A stretch of DNA of 64,000 nt from Mastigias papua (GCA_964019165.1 OZ025280.1:8612428-8676427); one strand, 5' to 3'. Shown: positions 31,249 through 42,830, numbered from the stretch's first letter. The notes: generated by a model not told the origin, from the letters alone. Translations and numbers: made by a program.

Positions 31249-32280
31249 GTCTCATGGTGCTATGATGGAGAGAGGATTTTTGAGGAAGGAGAAGGGAAAG
31301 TTTCCTAGGAAGAAACAGGGAGCTGGGAGAGTTGGTGCAACATTAAAGAACAGAGTATGACATTGCTGTCGTCACCAGTAAGGAAAAACGACATTTGACT
31401 GAAGGAAATGGAAGTATATTCCTGACGTACCAAAGAAAGACTGCGTTTCTTGCACTTTGCGGATGGTTTTATTGACTTGAAGGACCGAAGGTTTGATGAT
31501 AATGACTTCAAAATGGCATGCAAATCTTTAACGTGTAGCTTTCAAAATTGATGTCATCTGAAAGATTGACGTGTATGCCCTCTACAGAAAAACCTGCAAG
31601 TGATAGGTGTAGAATTATGTGTGCACCATAGGCCCGAGAGGAACTTCTTACCAACTTCTTTACATGCATGAAAAGACCACGACTTCTAAATTGCCTACTG
31701 ATGCTTAAAGTTCAGCAGCTGTAAAAGGAATGACTACGACAAAGTCCGCTAATGGATGACGAGACCTCTCTGAAGTTTGGTGACCAGTGAATTAAAATGT
31801 GGGAACAAGAGTGCAATATCAGTTTTATGCGGCCAAATAACTGCCGTAACATATTGCCGGAGGACAGAAAAACACAGTTAAAGGGCTTTGTTGCAAAACG
31901 TTTGGTCTGTGCGATATTATTTCCTTCAGAAATATAACTTTGTTCCCATTGATCAGCATTTGTGACCAGATATCTGTTCACAGAATTGAGTCAACTCAGC
32001 AGGCAACAGTTCATTGTAAGTTCACACAACAATTTTGTAAAGAAAAGACGTATGTTATCTCGTGAATACATCACTTGTGTCAGTACAGACTCTTCATCAC
32101 CAGGTATAAATATTCTTCCAGAATTTGTATTCAAAGGCTCTAATACCTGTCTCGAAGTCTGAGAGTCTGTTTTTCAACCAAATTGATACTACATCACAAT
32201 GCAGAATGACTGCTTCATCTGCTGCAAAAGCTTTCATAATAATTTCTTCTTGATTTATTGATTTCTTCTCATTATTGCTC
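31249..32280. other. Unassigned sequence between Gypsy and BEL elements
   Basis: Several 60-90-codon minus-strand ORFs (32,291-32,097, 31,981-31,712, 31,523-31,305) read in roughly colinear frames. They could be a decayed coding region, but no family motif was recognised. Confidence 0.35.
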
Positions 32281-32381
32281 AAAAAGCTCACTCCTCTACC
32301 ACATGTCTACTAATTATCTTCCCCCCACCCATCCCCGCCGGAGGGATCTGGTGCCAAATAAAAGTTAATCATAATATAACA
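32281..32381 (-). repeat. BEL/Pao 3' LTR fragment
   Basis: Aligns with the outer part of the 5' LTR at 41,350-41,527 ('actcctctaccaca', 'gggatctgg', 'aatcataat' and the terminal 'taaca'). The inner two-thirds are replaced by unrelated DNA. A purine tract GAAGGGGA precedes it on the element strand. Confidence 0.8.
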
Positions 32382-32443
32382 TTCCCCTTCGTTGACTACC
32401 CCGGTAGTCAACTAGCAAGCTCTAACACTAAGATACTAAATAT

Positions 32444-33115
32444 TTAAGTTATAGCAGTAGTTCTTCTTGGTCTTGTTGTAGCTGCATGGTCGATCTTTTC
32501 TACATATTTACTTTGTTGTACATTCAGAATTTTGCTAGATTTTACTTCCAAAGGTACTAAATTCTGTAACGGACGCACTAGAATAGTGTTTCCATTATCT
32601 GTAGCCACTTTAATATTCACAGGACGTATTTTCCCATCTTTTCTGGGAACTAATTCCAGGACACTTCCAATCTTCCAAAATAAAAATTTAATTTGTTCAT
32701 TCTTAACTATAACTAATTCCCCTATAGAGAGAACGGTTGCCTTACTTTGGTTCCGATTTTTAACCTCACGAAGGGTAGGAAGATATTCCTTTTTCCACCT
32801 TTTAGCAAATTCATCTAATAATCTAGGATAATACTTACTGCGTTTTGTTAACGTTTCTTGAGTACTACCCATCTGAAAATGACTCTTGTTAGGCGACAAT
32901 TTTACTTTCCTACCCTTTTTTAATTGACATGGTGTTGAGAGATATGTAACCCCTTCTGTATCATCATACTTGTACGTAAGCGGCCTTGTGTTTATAACTG
33001 TCTCAGTTTTTACGAGTATAGTTACTAACTCATCATACGACAACCTAGCTCTTCCGACCATTTTCTTAAGACTACGTTTCACGGAGTGAACTATTCGTTC
33101 CCTTGCACCTCTCAT
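32444..33115 (-). CDS. BEL/Pao integrase C-terminus (DUF5641-type)
   Basis: A 223-codon open frame. RGARERIVHSVKRSLKKMVG and ELVTILVKTETVINTRPLTY are the end of the integrase core (E-x-x-INSRPLTY-like). Next come LTPCQ-like STPCQL, a W-x-x-EYLPTLRE-like WKKEYLPTLREVKNRNQSK, and the VKNE..K..FWKIGSVLEL...G+IRPVNI beta-barrel that characterises BEL/Pao integrase tails. Integrase inserts cDNA into chromosomes. The first part of the core lies upstream in other frames (33,600-33,120). Confidence 0.9.
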   Translation of the reverse strand: MRGARERIVHSVKRSLKKMVGRARLSYDELVTILVKTETVINTRPLTYKYDDTEGVTYLSTPCQLKKGRKVKLSPNKSHFQMGSTQETLTKRSKYYPRLLDEFAKRWKKEYLPTLREVKNRNQSKATVLSIGELVIVKNEQIKFLFWKIGSVLELVPRKDGKIRPVNIKVATDNGNTILVRPLQNLVPLEVKSSKILNVQQSKYVEKIDHAATTRPRRTTAIT

Positions 33116-34584
33116 CCCTGGACTTTAGGGACAAAAAACACCCAATCCTTGGCTCTGTTAATCAAGGCTCTTTTAACTTTAGCAGAGCACAGAATTTGCT
33201 TAACCTCCTTAGAAGCTGATCAAACATTTTAGCGTCATCACTGTAAAGCTTCCTTGGAAGTCCTCTCCATGCGCTAAATCTGCTAGAAGAGCAAAGGAAT
33301 GCGTCCTAACGTAAATTTTCCATTAACTCCAGATGGACCGTCCTTATAGACAAACAAGTATATAAACAAATATACGTTTTCTGTAAAAACGTACTCGGAT
33401 GACCTTTTTCCGATACCGATAGTGGCCTTGCAAAATCTAGACCTGTGTTGGTGACTGGTGGCGCGTCAACTACACGAGATTCTGGAAGATCAGGTGTTGT
33501 AAGTGCCTAATGGTTTGCTCATCGATCTTTTGCACACAATACAGGGCCTTATAAGCCTTTTAACAGCTTCCCCTTTAAGGATCCAGTAACGTTCTATAAG
33601 TTCAATTCATGTATCGCGTATTCCGCTGTGCAAGATGATTGCGCGAGATTCTTTAATGACCATATCTGAATAAATGTAATTAGTGTGCAGAAGTATAGGC
33701 GTTTTAACGGCGTCTGAAAGAGAGGCGTTTGTTACGGTCGATTTGATTCTAAGCAATCCTTGTGCATCCAAAACATATTGAACTGAGTGACTCTCAATGG
33801 TGTCCTGCCTACTTTCCCCTCGCTCAAATACCGACATTCCTCTGTTAAAATTTCTCTCTGTATAGGACTTACCAGTCTAAACTCTGCAGTTTCAATTTAT
33901 GCATTACTAGGTTCACCACTGAGATTTTGGTTTCCGTTATTTTGAGTTAACCTACAATTGCCAATGAATCTGAACTACCATGCAAATGTTCTATGAAGCA
34001 TTTTTTTAACTTCAAATCTTTCTAGATTGACTAATTTTGAAGTACTTACGATTTGTGAAATAATTGCTAACGTGTGTATTACCGTAAGGGGTTGTTTAAT
34101 CTCTTCTTGCAAGGCTATAGCATTTGCTTTCTGCTCCACCGTACTTTTACTTGGCCACAACTCACATGATTTCTTGAAGAATTAAGGACCTTGGGGCAAA
34201 CGGTATGCTTCGAAAGATCCTGTCCGCAATAACCACGAGAGGGTAAGTCTGTCGGGTTTAAGCTCCATGGACAAAACCTCCATTTCCCTTTTTCGGAAAC
34301 TTTCAAATCCTTTTGAACCCAATTCCTAGCAAACTATTTCCAGGGCCTGTTATTTTTCATCTAGTAGAGCGTGACTAGGGAATCCGCCCAATAAAAGCGT
34401 TTGAGTTGTCCGCAGTCTAGTTCTTGAAGCAACCGCTTGTGAATAGTATCCATGAATTCGCTCAACAAAATTTCGCCCATTAGTTCTAACTTAGGAATTG
34501 TCAACTGTTTAATGAACGCAACCCTTGCCGTTGATGCAACAATTTTTGATTCTACACACCTATTTTCATATTCAGTGCGTATAT
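33116..34584 (-). pseudogene. BEL/Pao RNase H end, connection and integrase N-terminus
   Basis: Minus-strand pieces: 34,584-34,361 with RTEYENRCVESKIVASTARV and TIPKLELMGEILLSEF (RNase H of BEL), 34,306-34,115 (NPTDLPSRGYCGQDL, the N-P-x-D-x-x-SRG block), 33,837-33,607 (integrase zinc-binding lead-in), then a broken integrase core. Frameshifts occur between pieces. Confidence 0.85.
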
Positions 34585-34834
34585 TGTTGGAAAGATGCAC
34601 CTTGATCTTAGGTCACGTGGTTAGCATGATGTGAACAGTTGTGTAGTTAGTGTGGTGTAGAGAGTAAAAGATAGAGTTGATCTAGTGGTTTGAGTGTGTT
34701 TATGGAGTGTTAGTGTCAGGGATCGCGTGTTCAATATCAACTATATGTGATCTTGTTATGGTATGCTAATGAAAGGTAAAACATCAAAAGTATGGAGTTT
34801 CAATAGTCTTTCTCTCTAGTCCATAATTAAAACA
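34585..34834 (+). repeat. Inner BEL element, 5' LTR
   Basis: 250 bp starting TGTTGGAAAGAT and ending AAAACA. It matches 37,746-38,002. It is preceded by the target duplication TATAT (34,580-34,584). Confidence 0.93.
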
Positions 34835-34838
34835 AACG

Positions 34839-34856
34839 TGGCGCCCAACGCAGGGC
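34839..34856 (+). promoter_or_regulatory. Primer-binding site of the inner BEL element
   Basis: TGGCGCCCAACGCAGGGC, four bases inside the 5' LTR, the usual BEL/Pao form of the primer site. Confidence 0.85.
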
Positions 34857-34904
34857 CACGGATTGAGAAGTAGAAGTTAAACACGATTTATTCAAAAAAC
34901 GAGT

Positions 34905-36580
34905 TATGAACGACAGATGATGAACATGCCCAATTTGCAGACGACGGAAATTTAAAGCGACTGTAAAAGATACGTGGTGGTAACCGAGCGAAAGCTGCGA
35001 ATTTGATACTTGAAGTGTGCGAATTTATGAATGATAGAATAGTTGATAGAGATGTTTTAAACAAACTGCAAGTTATAGCGAAGTCTCTCAACGAAAAGAA
35101 TGAGTATCTATTACAGTTGGATAACGAAATACTGCACAAATGCACCCTAGACGAAATTGACGAAGAAGTTGATGAATCAACCAACAAAAGTACACGAATC
35201 GATGAATTTATTGCAAAGATCACTGATTATGTGAACAGTTCTAGCACTGCAGTAAAACCGTTACGCCCCCTTTCCATAGCATATACACTGCCTCGACCAA
35301 CAGTAAGCAATGAATTGTATGAGTATCCAGCTGTCCAGAACACATAAATCAATGGTAGAAACCAAGCGGTTAGGCTTTCAAAGATTGATTTACCAAGATT
35401 CAAAGGGGATGTCACAAAGTTCGAACATTTTTGGCAAAGCTTTCGATGCGCAGTGGATGAAAATCACAGTCTTTCAGATGTACATAGACTGTATTATTTG
35501 GTTAATTCCTTAGAGGGACAAGCTTAGAAAGCATTGGAAGGTCTTGAAATACATGAGGAAAATTATGGTAAAGATGTTGAATTGTTAAAAGAAAGATTTG
35601 GTAAGACTCAACACATAATCAGCGCGCACATGCAATCCTTGCTCAATTTGTAATCATTTCAAAATGATAAACTCTCAGACATTCGCAGCATTTACGACAC
35701 AATTATGGTACACATTCGCGGGTTAGAATGTCTGGGAGTTTCTTCTGAGAAGTACAACAGTTTCTTAGTGCCCATTATAGTATCAAGGATGCTTGAGGAT
35801 ATAGCCTTACAAGTGGCCTGAAAAATCTTCGAAGATGTTTGGAATATTAGAAAAATTTTGGATATAATTCAAAGGTACATTGAAGCCAGGACAGTGAGCA
35901 AAAGATAGTTGGACAAGATCGGAAAAAGAATGAGAGAGAGCCATTTAAACAATTTCAACGCCATAAGTCACTGCAAGGGACAACGAAGTCATTTGTTACT
36001 AAATTAGAGACAGGTACGGAGAAAAAGAGACAGATTCAATGCTATTTCTGCGATAAGAATCATTTTTAAATGAATGCAAAGAGATCAGAGAATGACGAAT
36101 GAATCTGCTTCATGTCAGGCGATGTTTCAACTGAGATTGCCAAGCTAAAACGAAGTGTTACATATGTAAAGGTCCTCACAACACAGCGCTTTGCAACAAA
36201 GAAGAGCCTAATTCAACTGCCAGTTCTTCCATTACAACATCAACTGTGCACGAAAGAACCGAAGTTTGTTACACACTGCGACCACGCTTTCATTTGGATA
36301 CGATAGAGGTAAGAAAGTTCCTGTTAATATTGTATTTAATGGAGGCAGTTAGAGATCATTTGTATCTAAGGAGCTACAAAGAAAGCTAGGTTTAAAGCCA
36401 CAGCTTAATCTTAACACCTTTGGTTTAGAAATGTATGTAAAAACGTTTAGTGACAGAGTTACCATTAATTTAGAAGTAAATGACGAGATCATAAGTATAT
36501 CTGCCTTCAGTTCACCAGCCGTTTGTTCGCCTTTAGCTTCTAAGGTTGATATAGCCAGTTATCCTCACTTCCAATGTGAC
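34905..36580 (+). pseudogene. BEL gag and DUF1758 protease of the inner element
   Basis: Plus-strand frames. A helical N-terminus starts near 34,990 (ORF 35,003-35,347). The DUF1759 gag core follows near 35,380 (LSKIDLPRFKGDVTKFEHFW; NYGKDVELLKERFGKTQHI), then a zinc-knuckle region with damaged Cys/His (CYFCDKNHF near 36,040). A BEL aspartic protease lies near 36,350-36,570 (KPQLNLNTFGLEMYVKTFSD; DIASYPHFQCD). Stops split it, so it is not translatable as one protein. Confidence 0.85.
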
Positions 36581-36629
36581 TGAATGAGTTATCCTCTTGC
36601 GGGCAACTCAACGTTTTGCAGAAAGTGCG

Positions 36630-36909
36630 TACAATGCCTGCCAAAAGTAGTTGGAACACCCACACAATTGTATTGACTTCCGACTCCTGCCGCTTCTCCT
36701 CGACACCACTTAAAATGTAGACCCCCTCCCCCCTGAACCAATGTTGATTCGATAGCGGAGACCAGTAGCTTTAAAAACACACATCACTTTTGGCCTTCGA
36801 GTTGCCCATATTTGCATCATACAACATTGTTTAACGGGGGAGGGGATGCTATAGCTCATCTATAGCATAGATCATAGCAAGTGTTCCAAGACTTTTGGCA
36901 GGCATTGTA
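36630..36909. mobile_element. Palindromic MITE, copy 3, with terminal inverted repeats and TA ends
   Basis: 280 bp inserted in the inner BEL element. The ends are perfect inverted repeats over about 20 bases (TACAATGCCTGCCAAAAGT against its complement at 36,891-36,909), then TTGGAACAC on both sides. TA at each edge suits a Tc1/mariner-type TA duplication. Inside are the C-rich arm CCCCCTCCCCCCTGAACCAA and the facing ACATTGTTTAACGGGGGAGG, shared with the repeats at 5.4 and 49.9 kb. No coding capacity. Confidence 0.8.
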
Positions 36910-37640
36910 GATATATTGATAGGCACAGAACACCTACGATATAGTAATAGGTGAAGTCATTAGGGACAGCTCAGGTCCAGTATCCATTAGCAGTAGACTG
37001 GGTTGGGTGCTTTCAGGCCCTGTATCCTTTTCAGCTGAAAAACAATGGTAAATCATGTCGTACAGTCAATGATGTTGTTAATGCCAATTTGGTTTTAGAT
37101 ATATTACCTTGTAGAGAAGATGTGATAGATGAATCGCGCGACATAGTTGATGCATTAGATAGGTTTTGGAAGCATGAAGATATGGGTGTTGGTCAAGAAG
37201 AAGCACCAAATGTTGAAAGCACCATGAAATTCGAGCATGACAATCGTAGTTAACGTTATCAGTTAAGCCTGCTGGGGAAAGGTAATATTCGTGAAGAATT
37301 AAGCACTAATTGTGGAATGTGTAAGTCTCGATTGTTTTCTGTATTTAGAAAATTGAAGGAAAATCCATCTTTAGTGCGGCAGTATAATTAAGTTTTTGCA
37401 CAGCAGTTAGCTGAAAGTGTTATTGAAAGGGTAGATTGTAGTCGGTACGAGATAGGGAAAAACATTTTTGTGTCATTTGGGTGTGATTAGAAATGACCGG
37501 CAAACCACAAAGCTGCATGTGTGTTGGATGGATCGGCAAGGTCACTGAAATACATTGACGCGCCAGCTTCGTTGCAACCAGTTAGACCCAGACGCAATGT
37601 CGCCATAATAGGCCAAATTTTACGTAAAGATAATAGTAAG
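36910..37640 (+). pseudogene. Inner BEL element: RT N-terminus joined to an integrase tail by deletion
   Basis: ORF 36,951-37,253 covers the end of protease and the pol start (DIVDALDRFWKHEDMGVGQE). It continues as REELSTNCGMCKSRLFSVFR...HKAACVLDGSARS, the region before RT motif A. It is followed at once by SLQPVRPRRNVAIIGQILRK, an integrase C-terminal tail. Everything between them, some 4 kb in a full element, is missing. Confidence 0.75.
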
Positions 37641-37745
37641 TAGTATGTAGACATATTGATATGGACATATAGTCATTCGTTTAGTTATTACGTATTGTAT
37701 TGCAAGTAGCTGTTTGATCCCGCCGTGAATCAAACAGGGGGAGTG

Positions 37746-38002
37746 TGTTGGAAAGATACCCCTGATCTTAGGTCGCATGATTAACATCATGTGAGCAGTT
37801 CATATAGTTTAATTTGTGTCATATAGAGAGTAATAAGTTGAGTTGAGTTGATCTAGTAGTTTTAGTGTGTTCTTGGAGTGTTAGTGTTAGGGATCACATG
37901 TTCAATATCAACTGTATTTTCTTGTTATGTTATATTCATGAAAGGTAAAAAAATCAAAAGTATGGAGTTTCAATAGTCTCTCTCTATCCCATAATTACAA
38001 CA
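37746..38002 (+). repeat. Inner BEL element, 3' LTR
   Basis: 257 bp. The polypurine tract AAACAGGGGGAG (37,731-37,742) stands just upstream. It ends TTACAACA and is followed by TATAT. Confidence 0.93.
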
Positions 38003-39170
38003 TATATAAACAGCGGATATATGAGCATTTGCACTGGCGTCAGAAAAACAATTCTATGGTACGACTGTACACTTTGCAAACTGAAGAGATTCCTAGGTAT
38101 CTGTCTGTACTTTTTCATTTGCCACAACTTAGAGAGAAATGCGTTATACTCTGGTTTGCCACTTCCTTGCAATTCCTCATCCCAAGAAACTTTTTCTAAG
38201 CATAACTCTTGGAACATACATTTCATTCTGATAGAGGTTGTGCTATCTCAGTGATTTCAGTGAAGTTGTAGCAAAGTTCATCCGATTTGGTGTCCCAAGT
38301 GGAACCTAATATCTTCATGGTTTCGTTTTAAGCGTGTAAATCCATACACGATTTATACGTACAACTGATCTTCCTCTCTAATTTTGGAGTCTGTGCCTAT
38401 GTTTTCTTTATTGCCTTCTGCCTCACGAATACGTTCAACTAATTCGCTAGAATTTGAATTCCATTTGCGAATATTGAAACTCCCTTCGGACATAATCTGG
38501 TTTGATTCCTTATTAATTCACAATGCCTTGTCGACAGTTATCTCTCCTTTTGACAAATAAACCTTGTAGCACTCCCTCTTAACTGTCTCAGGTTTTTTTG
38601 TTTTTTCTTCTTGGTATGATGACACATGGTGCAATAGTAGCTTCCAAAAGTAGTAGGGAAGGGTTTGAGTCCAAAAGGCAGATGAGTGTAACGCAATTTA
38701 ATAACTGAGCGAGTAGCAGCGAACTGGTCATCATACAACAACACCCTGAGAAATTCACGATCGCCCTCTTTTATTCCTATCTGCAGAAAGGCTTTTTCAA
38801 TGTCAGCCATGAGTGCAATGACATTTGTTCTGAACTTGGCAAGAATGTCAAAGAACATAGGAATTAAATTCGACTCACGGTCTAACAATTCCTTTAACGA
38901 AAATTATTTGTTATCCATTTTCGCACTGGCATCGAATAATATTCAAAGTAGTTAGTAGCTCTATCCTTACAAACTACACCAAAAGAAGGCATATATCTCA
39001 CAATCTCACATTATCACTATTACTCTTTACCAGTGTTACTTGTTATATAATATCTTCTTGAATATACTGTCATATTCTGGCTTTAGTTTGCTCTCTTTTG
39101 TTAAACGAGAATGCAGGACTTGCAGACGAGTCTTACAATGGTCCTAACTATTCGTAACCCCCAAAGGTTC
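38003..39170 (-). pseudogene. BEL/Pao reverse transcriptase of the outer element
   Basis: The minus-strand ORF 38,888-38,538 reads MFFDILAKFRTNVIALMADI and EKAFLQIGIKEGDREFLR. This is BEL RT motif A (A-D-I-x-x-A-F-L-Q-I) followed by the LPFGLK-like motif B lead-in. Upstream and downstream parts are frameshifted; the CMFQELCLEKVSWDEEL region (38,226-38,000) precedes RNase H. The YVDD motif is not clearly retained. Confidence 0.82.
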
Positions 39171-41311
39171 ACCGGGTGTCCATGGTAACACCACTTCATG
39201 AAGATCTCCAAAAAAAACAGTATAACAAAATCCTTTCGAATCTGTACTATCCACTAAATTTCCATCGTCTAAAAAGCTATTTTCTACTTCCCAAAAGGCG
39301 TTCAAAACCTCTTCTAATCTATCATTACTTTCAGACTCTGTCGTTCACGGAATCTCAACGCAGAAATGTGCTGACGTATATTCACCACGAGAGAATTCCG
39401 ATGGTCTTAAGGTCCCTGGCGGCACTCAACCTGACTTGCTTGCTACAGCTACAGGACCTTCTTCCCCTCTAGTCACATTCCTTAATACGATATCATAATA
39501 TAGATCTGCTCCTGTCAATAAGTTAATGGCATCGCTACTGTCTACATCAACTTTGTCTGCTAACTCTAGGTCTTGCAAAGGACGGTACGAGTTAAATTCT
39601 ACACCCATGGGAAGAAGAGAACAAATTTCGGGATAAGAAAAGGCTTTAGCTACCGCTAGTAATCCGTCCTTTAACTCAATAATGAAGTTCGCCAACTTGG
39701 GGTTCTTCTAAATTCTGCATTTCCAAATGTGTTCAGCTTGAGAGTTTCTTTCTTTTCACTTTTCAGCTGTACCTTCTTGACAATGTCTTCTGTCACATAA
39801 CTCGGCTGACTCCCATTGTCCTACAGAATACTGATGGTGCATCTTTTTGGTGCATCTTTTTCCATTCACTCGATTTATTGCTGTGATCTTCGCCGTTTGG
39901 AACAAAACTGTAGGCGATTCCTTAATTTCGTTCGATGTTGCAGTGCACTGGTTGTGACATGTTCCTCTTCAGCTCTGTTGTTCCCAATTTATTGTCACAT
40001 ATCGTCGAATGGTGCTTTCCTTTACAAATGAACCACTCTTGGTACTTGGGCATGCTCTTATCGCATGCCCTGTTTGTAAACAAGAACAGCACCGCCCATC
40101 TTGCAGCAAACTTTCTTTGCAACTTTTCACATCAACTATCGTCTTGCAATCTAATGCTTAGTGATTTCCGGCACAGTAGTAGCGCTGAATATCTTCCCTT
40201 CGTTTCTTGGACTCGAATGCTGAAGTCATGCCAATATTCACTTTCATTCGGCTCTTGGCTGTAAGCACAGGTTCTACAGGTTTTGTCCCTGCCATTCCTT
40301 CAATTTGAATATATTTACGCATTTCTTTTGCTTCCATTTCTTGTTTTAAGATCTGAAGAAGCTCTGAAATTGACCAGATGTCTTTTCATGTATGACTCAC
40401 AATTTGGTGAGAAATGTCTTTTGGAACTCCAGATAAAATAATTGGGATAAGAAGTCTTTTGTATTGATCAGAGTTGAGTCCTAAGGTTCGCAGTCCACGT
40501 AAATGTCCATTGATCGTATCATATCTGTATCGTAGTTGTCCTGGTTTCAATAATTCGTCTATATGCTTGGAAATAATCTTCTCTTTCTTACAAATCGATC
40601 TTGCAAAATCAAAGCAGCATTTTGGTAATTCGCTTCAGTCATCAGCAAGCCCTCGATAGCTCTTACCGCTTCCCCATCCAAGTAGGCTTTGGATAATTGA
40701 ACTTCAGTATCGGCGGAATTTTCTGATTGTCGTGTACAGCCGTGTCAAAAATCTGCCAAAAACTCAAAAAGGTAACGATGTCTCCATGGAATCATGGTAG
40801 ATTCAGCTTAGCCATCTTTGAGCTTAAATTTCCAGAATACAATTTACTGCTCTGTATGGAAGAGTTTGCCTTGATTTCATGCTCAACGGCAAATGGAGGA
40901 CTCGCTCCTTGAAATGGGTTCGGTAAAAAGTAAGGTTGTTGTGCAGGAGAAGGTAACTGCCGTCGTACCCCTGTGCAGGAGATTGGGGGATTCTGTTTAC
41001 ATTCCCGTTCTTCACCCAACACTGTATTTTTCATATCACGGTTTAAATTCGAAGTTTATTATCATTTGCTACAGAAATTTCGTACTCAATTCTTCATCCT
41101 CAGCAACTTCAATAAGTTTATCGTCACATTTGTCCAGTTCTTTCAATCTTGTTGCTAACAATTCTACAACCGTTTTCAGTAGCCAAATGAGATCCTCCTC
41201 TTCGGGCTCACATGTTTGATCATTTATCAACTGAGGTGCTTTGCGTTCAAGTGTCGTTACCACTGATCCATTCGCTCCCCGTATTTGTTTGAACTTATGA
41301 AATGACCCCAT
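39171..41311 (-). pseudogene. BEL/Pao gag and protease of the outer element
   Basis: It starts near 41,311 (MGSFHKFKQIRGANG). The acidic coiled region is followed by the gag core near 40,810 (KMAKLNLPRFHGDIVTFLSF), then zinc knuckles near 40,200-40,060 (CYYC-like; CCSCLQTGHAIRACP). The DUF1758 protease end lies at 39,695-39,426 (YRPLQDLELADKVDVDSSDA; LLTGADLYYDIVLRNV). Stops break the frame in several places. Confidence 0.85.
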
Positions 41312-41330
41312 TCATGCATAGAGCTATGTA

Positions 41331-41349
41331 TGCCCCACGTTGGACGCCA
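41331..41349 (-). promoter_or_regulatory. Primer-binding site of the outer BEL element
   Basis: On the element strand TGGCGTCCAACGTGGGGC follows the 5' LTR directly, the BEL/Pao form. Confidence 0.8.
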
Positions 41350-41527
41350 TTTATAGAGCTCTGGGTTCGCCCAAAGAACACTACAATTATACCTTTTATT
41401 CCACTGTCATAGGAAAAATCAAAACAAAAAACCCACTCCTCTACCACAAGTCTACCAATTACCTAACCCCCACACACCCCTACCAGAGGGGATCTGGTAC
41501 CAGACAAGCGTCAATCATAATGTAACA
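41350..41527 (-). repeat. Outer BEL element, 5' LTR
   Basis: About 178 bp. The element-strand start is TGTTACATTATGATTG. The outer 100 bp align with the 3' LTR fragment at 32,281-32,381. Confidence 0.8.
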
Positions 41528-41569
41528 CTAGTTTTGTCACCTCTACCTTGGTTATAGGCAACTTGACCC

Positions 41570-42830
41570 GGACTATTTCTATTTTCTCAATGTGCAAAGT
41601 TATGACGTCCCTTGCAAGTGAAGTACTTGATGGATGATTAGCACTTAGGCGCTGAAGGTCCACCTCTACTTACACATAAGTAACAGCGCCCTTCTCTTTT
41701 AATAATATTACTCCTTTCATGTATATCAATCACAATTTGACACTCAAATGTACTGTGTGCCCCTTTGCAAAATGTACAAGTAGCCTTTGTTGTTCGGGTA
41801 GTCAATGCAACAGCAGTTGGATATCCTACATTAGCCCTTTTAACTTCTTTCCTTCCAGGTGCGCATTTTATTTTGCTTCATTTGCTGTTCTCAAGCAGTT
41901 CTATAACTCTGAAAAGTCCCAACCTATATGACAACATAAGTCATTCATCTTTCGGCATGAAATCGCGCTAATCTCCTCAGGCAACATTTTCTGAACCATA
42001 TTAACCAAGACAAAATTGTATGCTTTGGGATCTACTGCTATTGCTTGTCACCCTGCAAAGTGAGTTTCCACTTTATCATAAAATGTCCATATATTCGCAA
42101 TATCTGCATGCTTTCTAAGGGCATTTGTTGAAGATAATGGATCATTATGGTAGTCTAAAATAGTTTGCCTCTGTTTAAATCTTCCTTTCAAATTATTTGC
42201 TACAGTTTTTTAATTAGCATCTGAGAGTTCGAATCCAGCCACAGCCTTATATACAGTCTCTTCACAGTATGCTTACAGATATCTCCTCTTTCTGGCATCG
42301 CTTAGATTTGAGTTAGAATCCTTTGAAGTTTGAAATGAATCATGAAGTTCTTCATATTTTTCATATTTCCCACTAATGTTCCTTAGCTGCAATTTTGGGG
42401 AGTTTCATAATACTTTCCCTCTGAACTCATGGGGCTTGATTTTGAGCCCCACTTTCCCCTGGTGTGATTTCAATCTTACCCAACTTGTCATCCATTTTGA
42501 AAAAGATTTCATAGAGAGTTTCCCTAAATTATCCCGATTAATTCATCTCTTCAGCGATAGCATCTTCATTATCTAATAATACCAATATGTGGCCATCTGA
42601 ATCACTAATTTTTTCCAATTGTTTTCAAGAACTTTCTTGCTTTGCCTCAATTTCAATGAATCATTCGATTGTGGAGCACTCAAAGGTGTCCTTGTCTGTC
42701 CTAGCGTTTTCGTCGAGTACCTAGCTTTCCTGTTTTTGTCAGTATGAACTGAAAACTTCCATAGTATTTAGACATCATTACCTTCTGTTACTTGTTCATG
42801 ATGTTGCTCATACTAGCGGATTGACTAGTC
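41570..42830 (-). pseudogene. Second BEL-type gag remnant
   Basis: The minus strand has colinear pieces of a DUF1759-like gag: RKRRYLxAYCEETVYKAVAG, FELSDAN (about 42,230), NLKGRFKQRQTILDYHNDPL (about 42,170), YNFVLVNMVQKMLPEEISAI (about 41,990), and a Cys/His-containing tail. It differs from both neighbouring BEL gags and has no LTR that I can see, so it is a third, older BEL fragment. Confidence 0.65.

Larger units (their letters stand above)
34585..38002 (+). mobile_element. Internally deleted BEL/Pao element nested in the outer BEL
   Basis: 3.4 kb with two LTRs, a primer-binding site, gag and protease, a short RT N-terminal part and a scrap of the integrase C-terminus. Most of pol is deleted. 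It lies opposite to and inside the RNase H region of the outer BEL. TATAT flanks both ends (34,580-34,584 and 38,003-38,007), the 5-bp duplication expected of LTR integration. Outer-element RNase H continues in frame on the two sides. Confidence 0.93.
32281..41527 (-). mobile_element. BEL/Pao LTR retrotransposon (interrupted)
   Basis: A minus-strand element with 5' LTR 41,350-41,527, primer-binding site, gag and protease (41,311-39,426), RT and RNase H (39,160-38,003, then 34,584-34,361), integrase (33,840-32,444) and 3' LTR fragment. A second LTR element (34,585-38,002) interrupts RNase H. Domain order PR-RT-RH-IN with DUF1759/DUF1758/DUF5641-type regions identifies BEL/Pao. Many frames are broken. 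Confidence 0.9.

Noticed and set aside
34888..35223. 111-codon Ser-rich minus-strand ORF
   Set aside because: Shadow of the BEL gag N-terminus on the plus strand.
42221..42250. 'gagttcgaatccagcc', like a tRNA B box or SINE promoter
   Set aside because: No A box at the proper distance, and the minus strand codes for BEL gag here.
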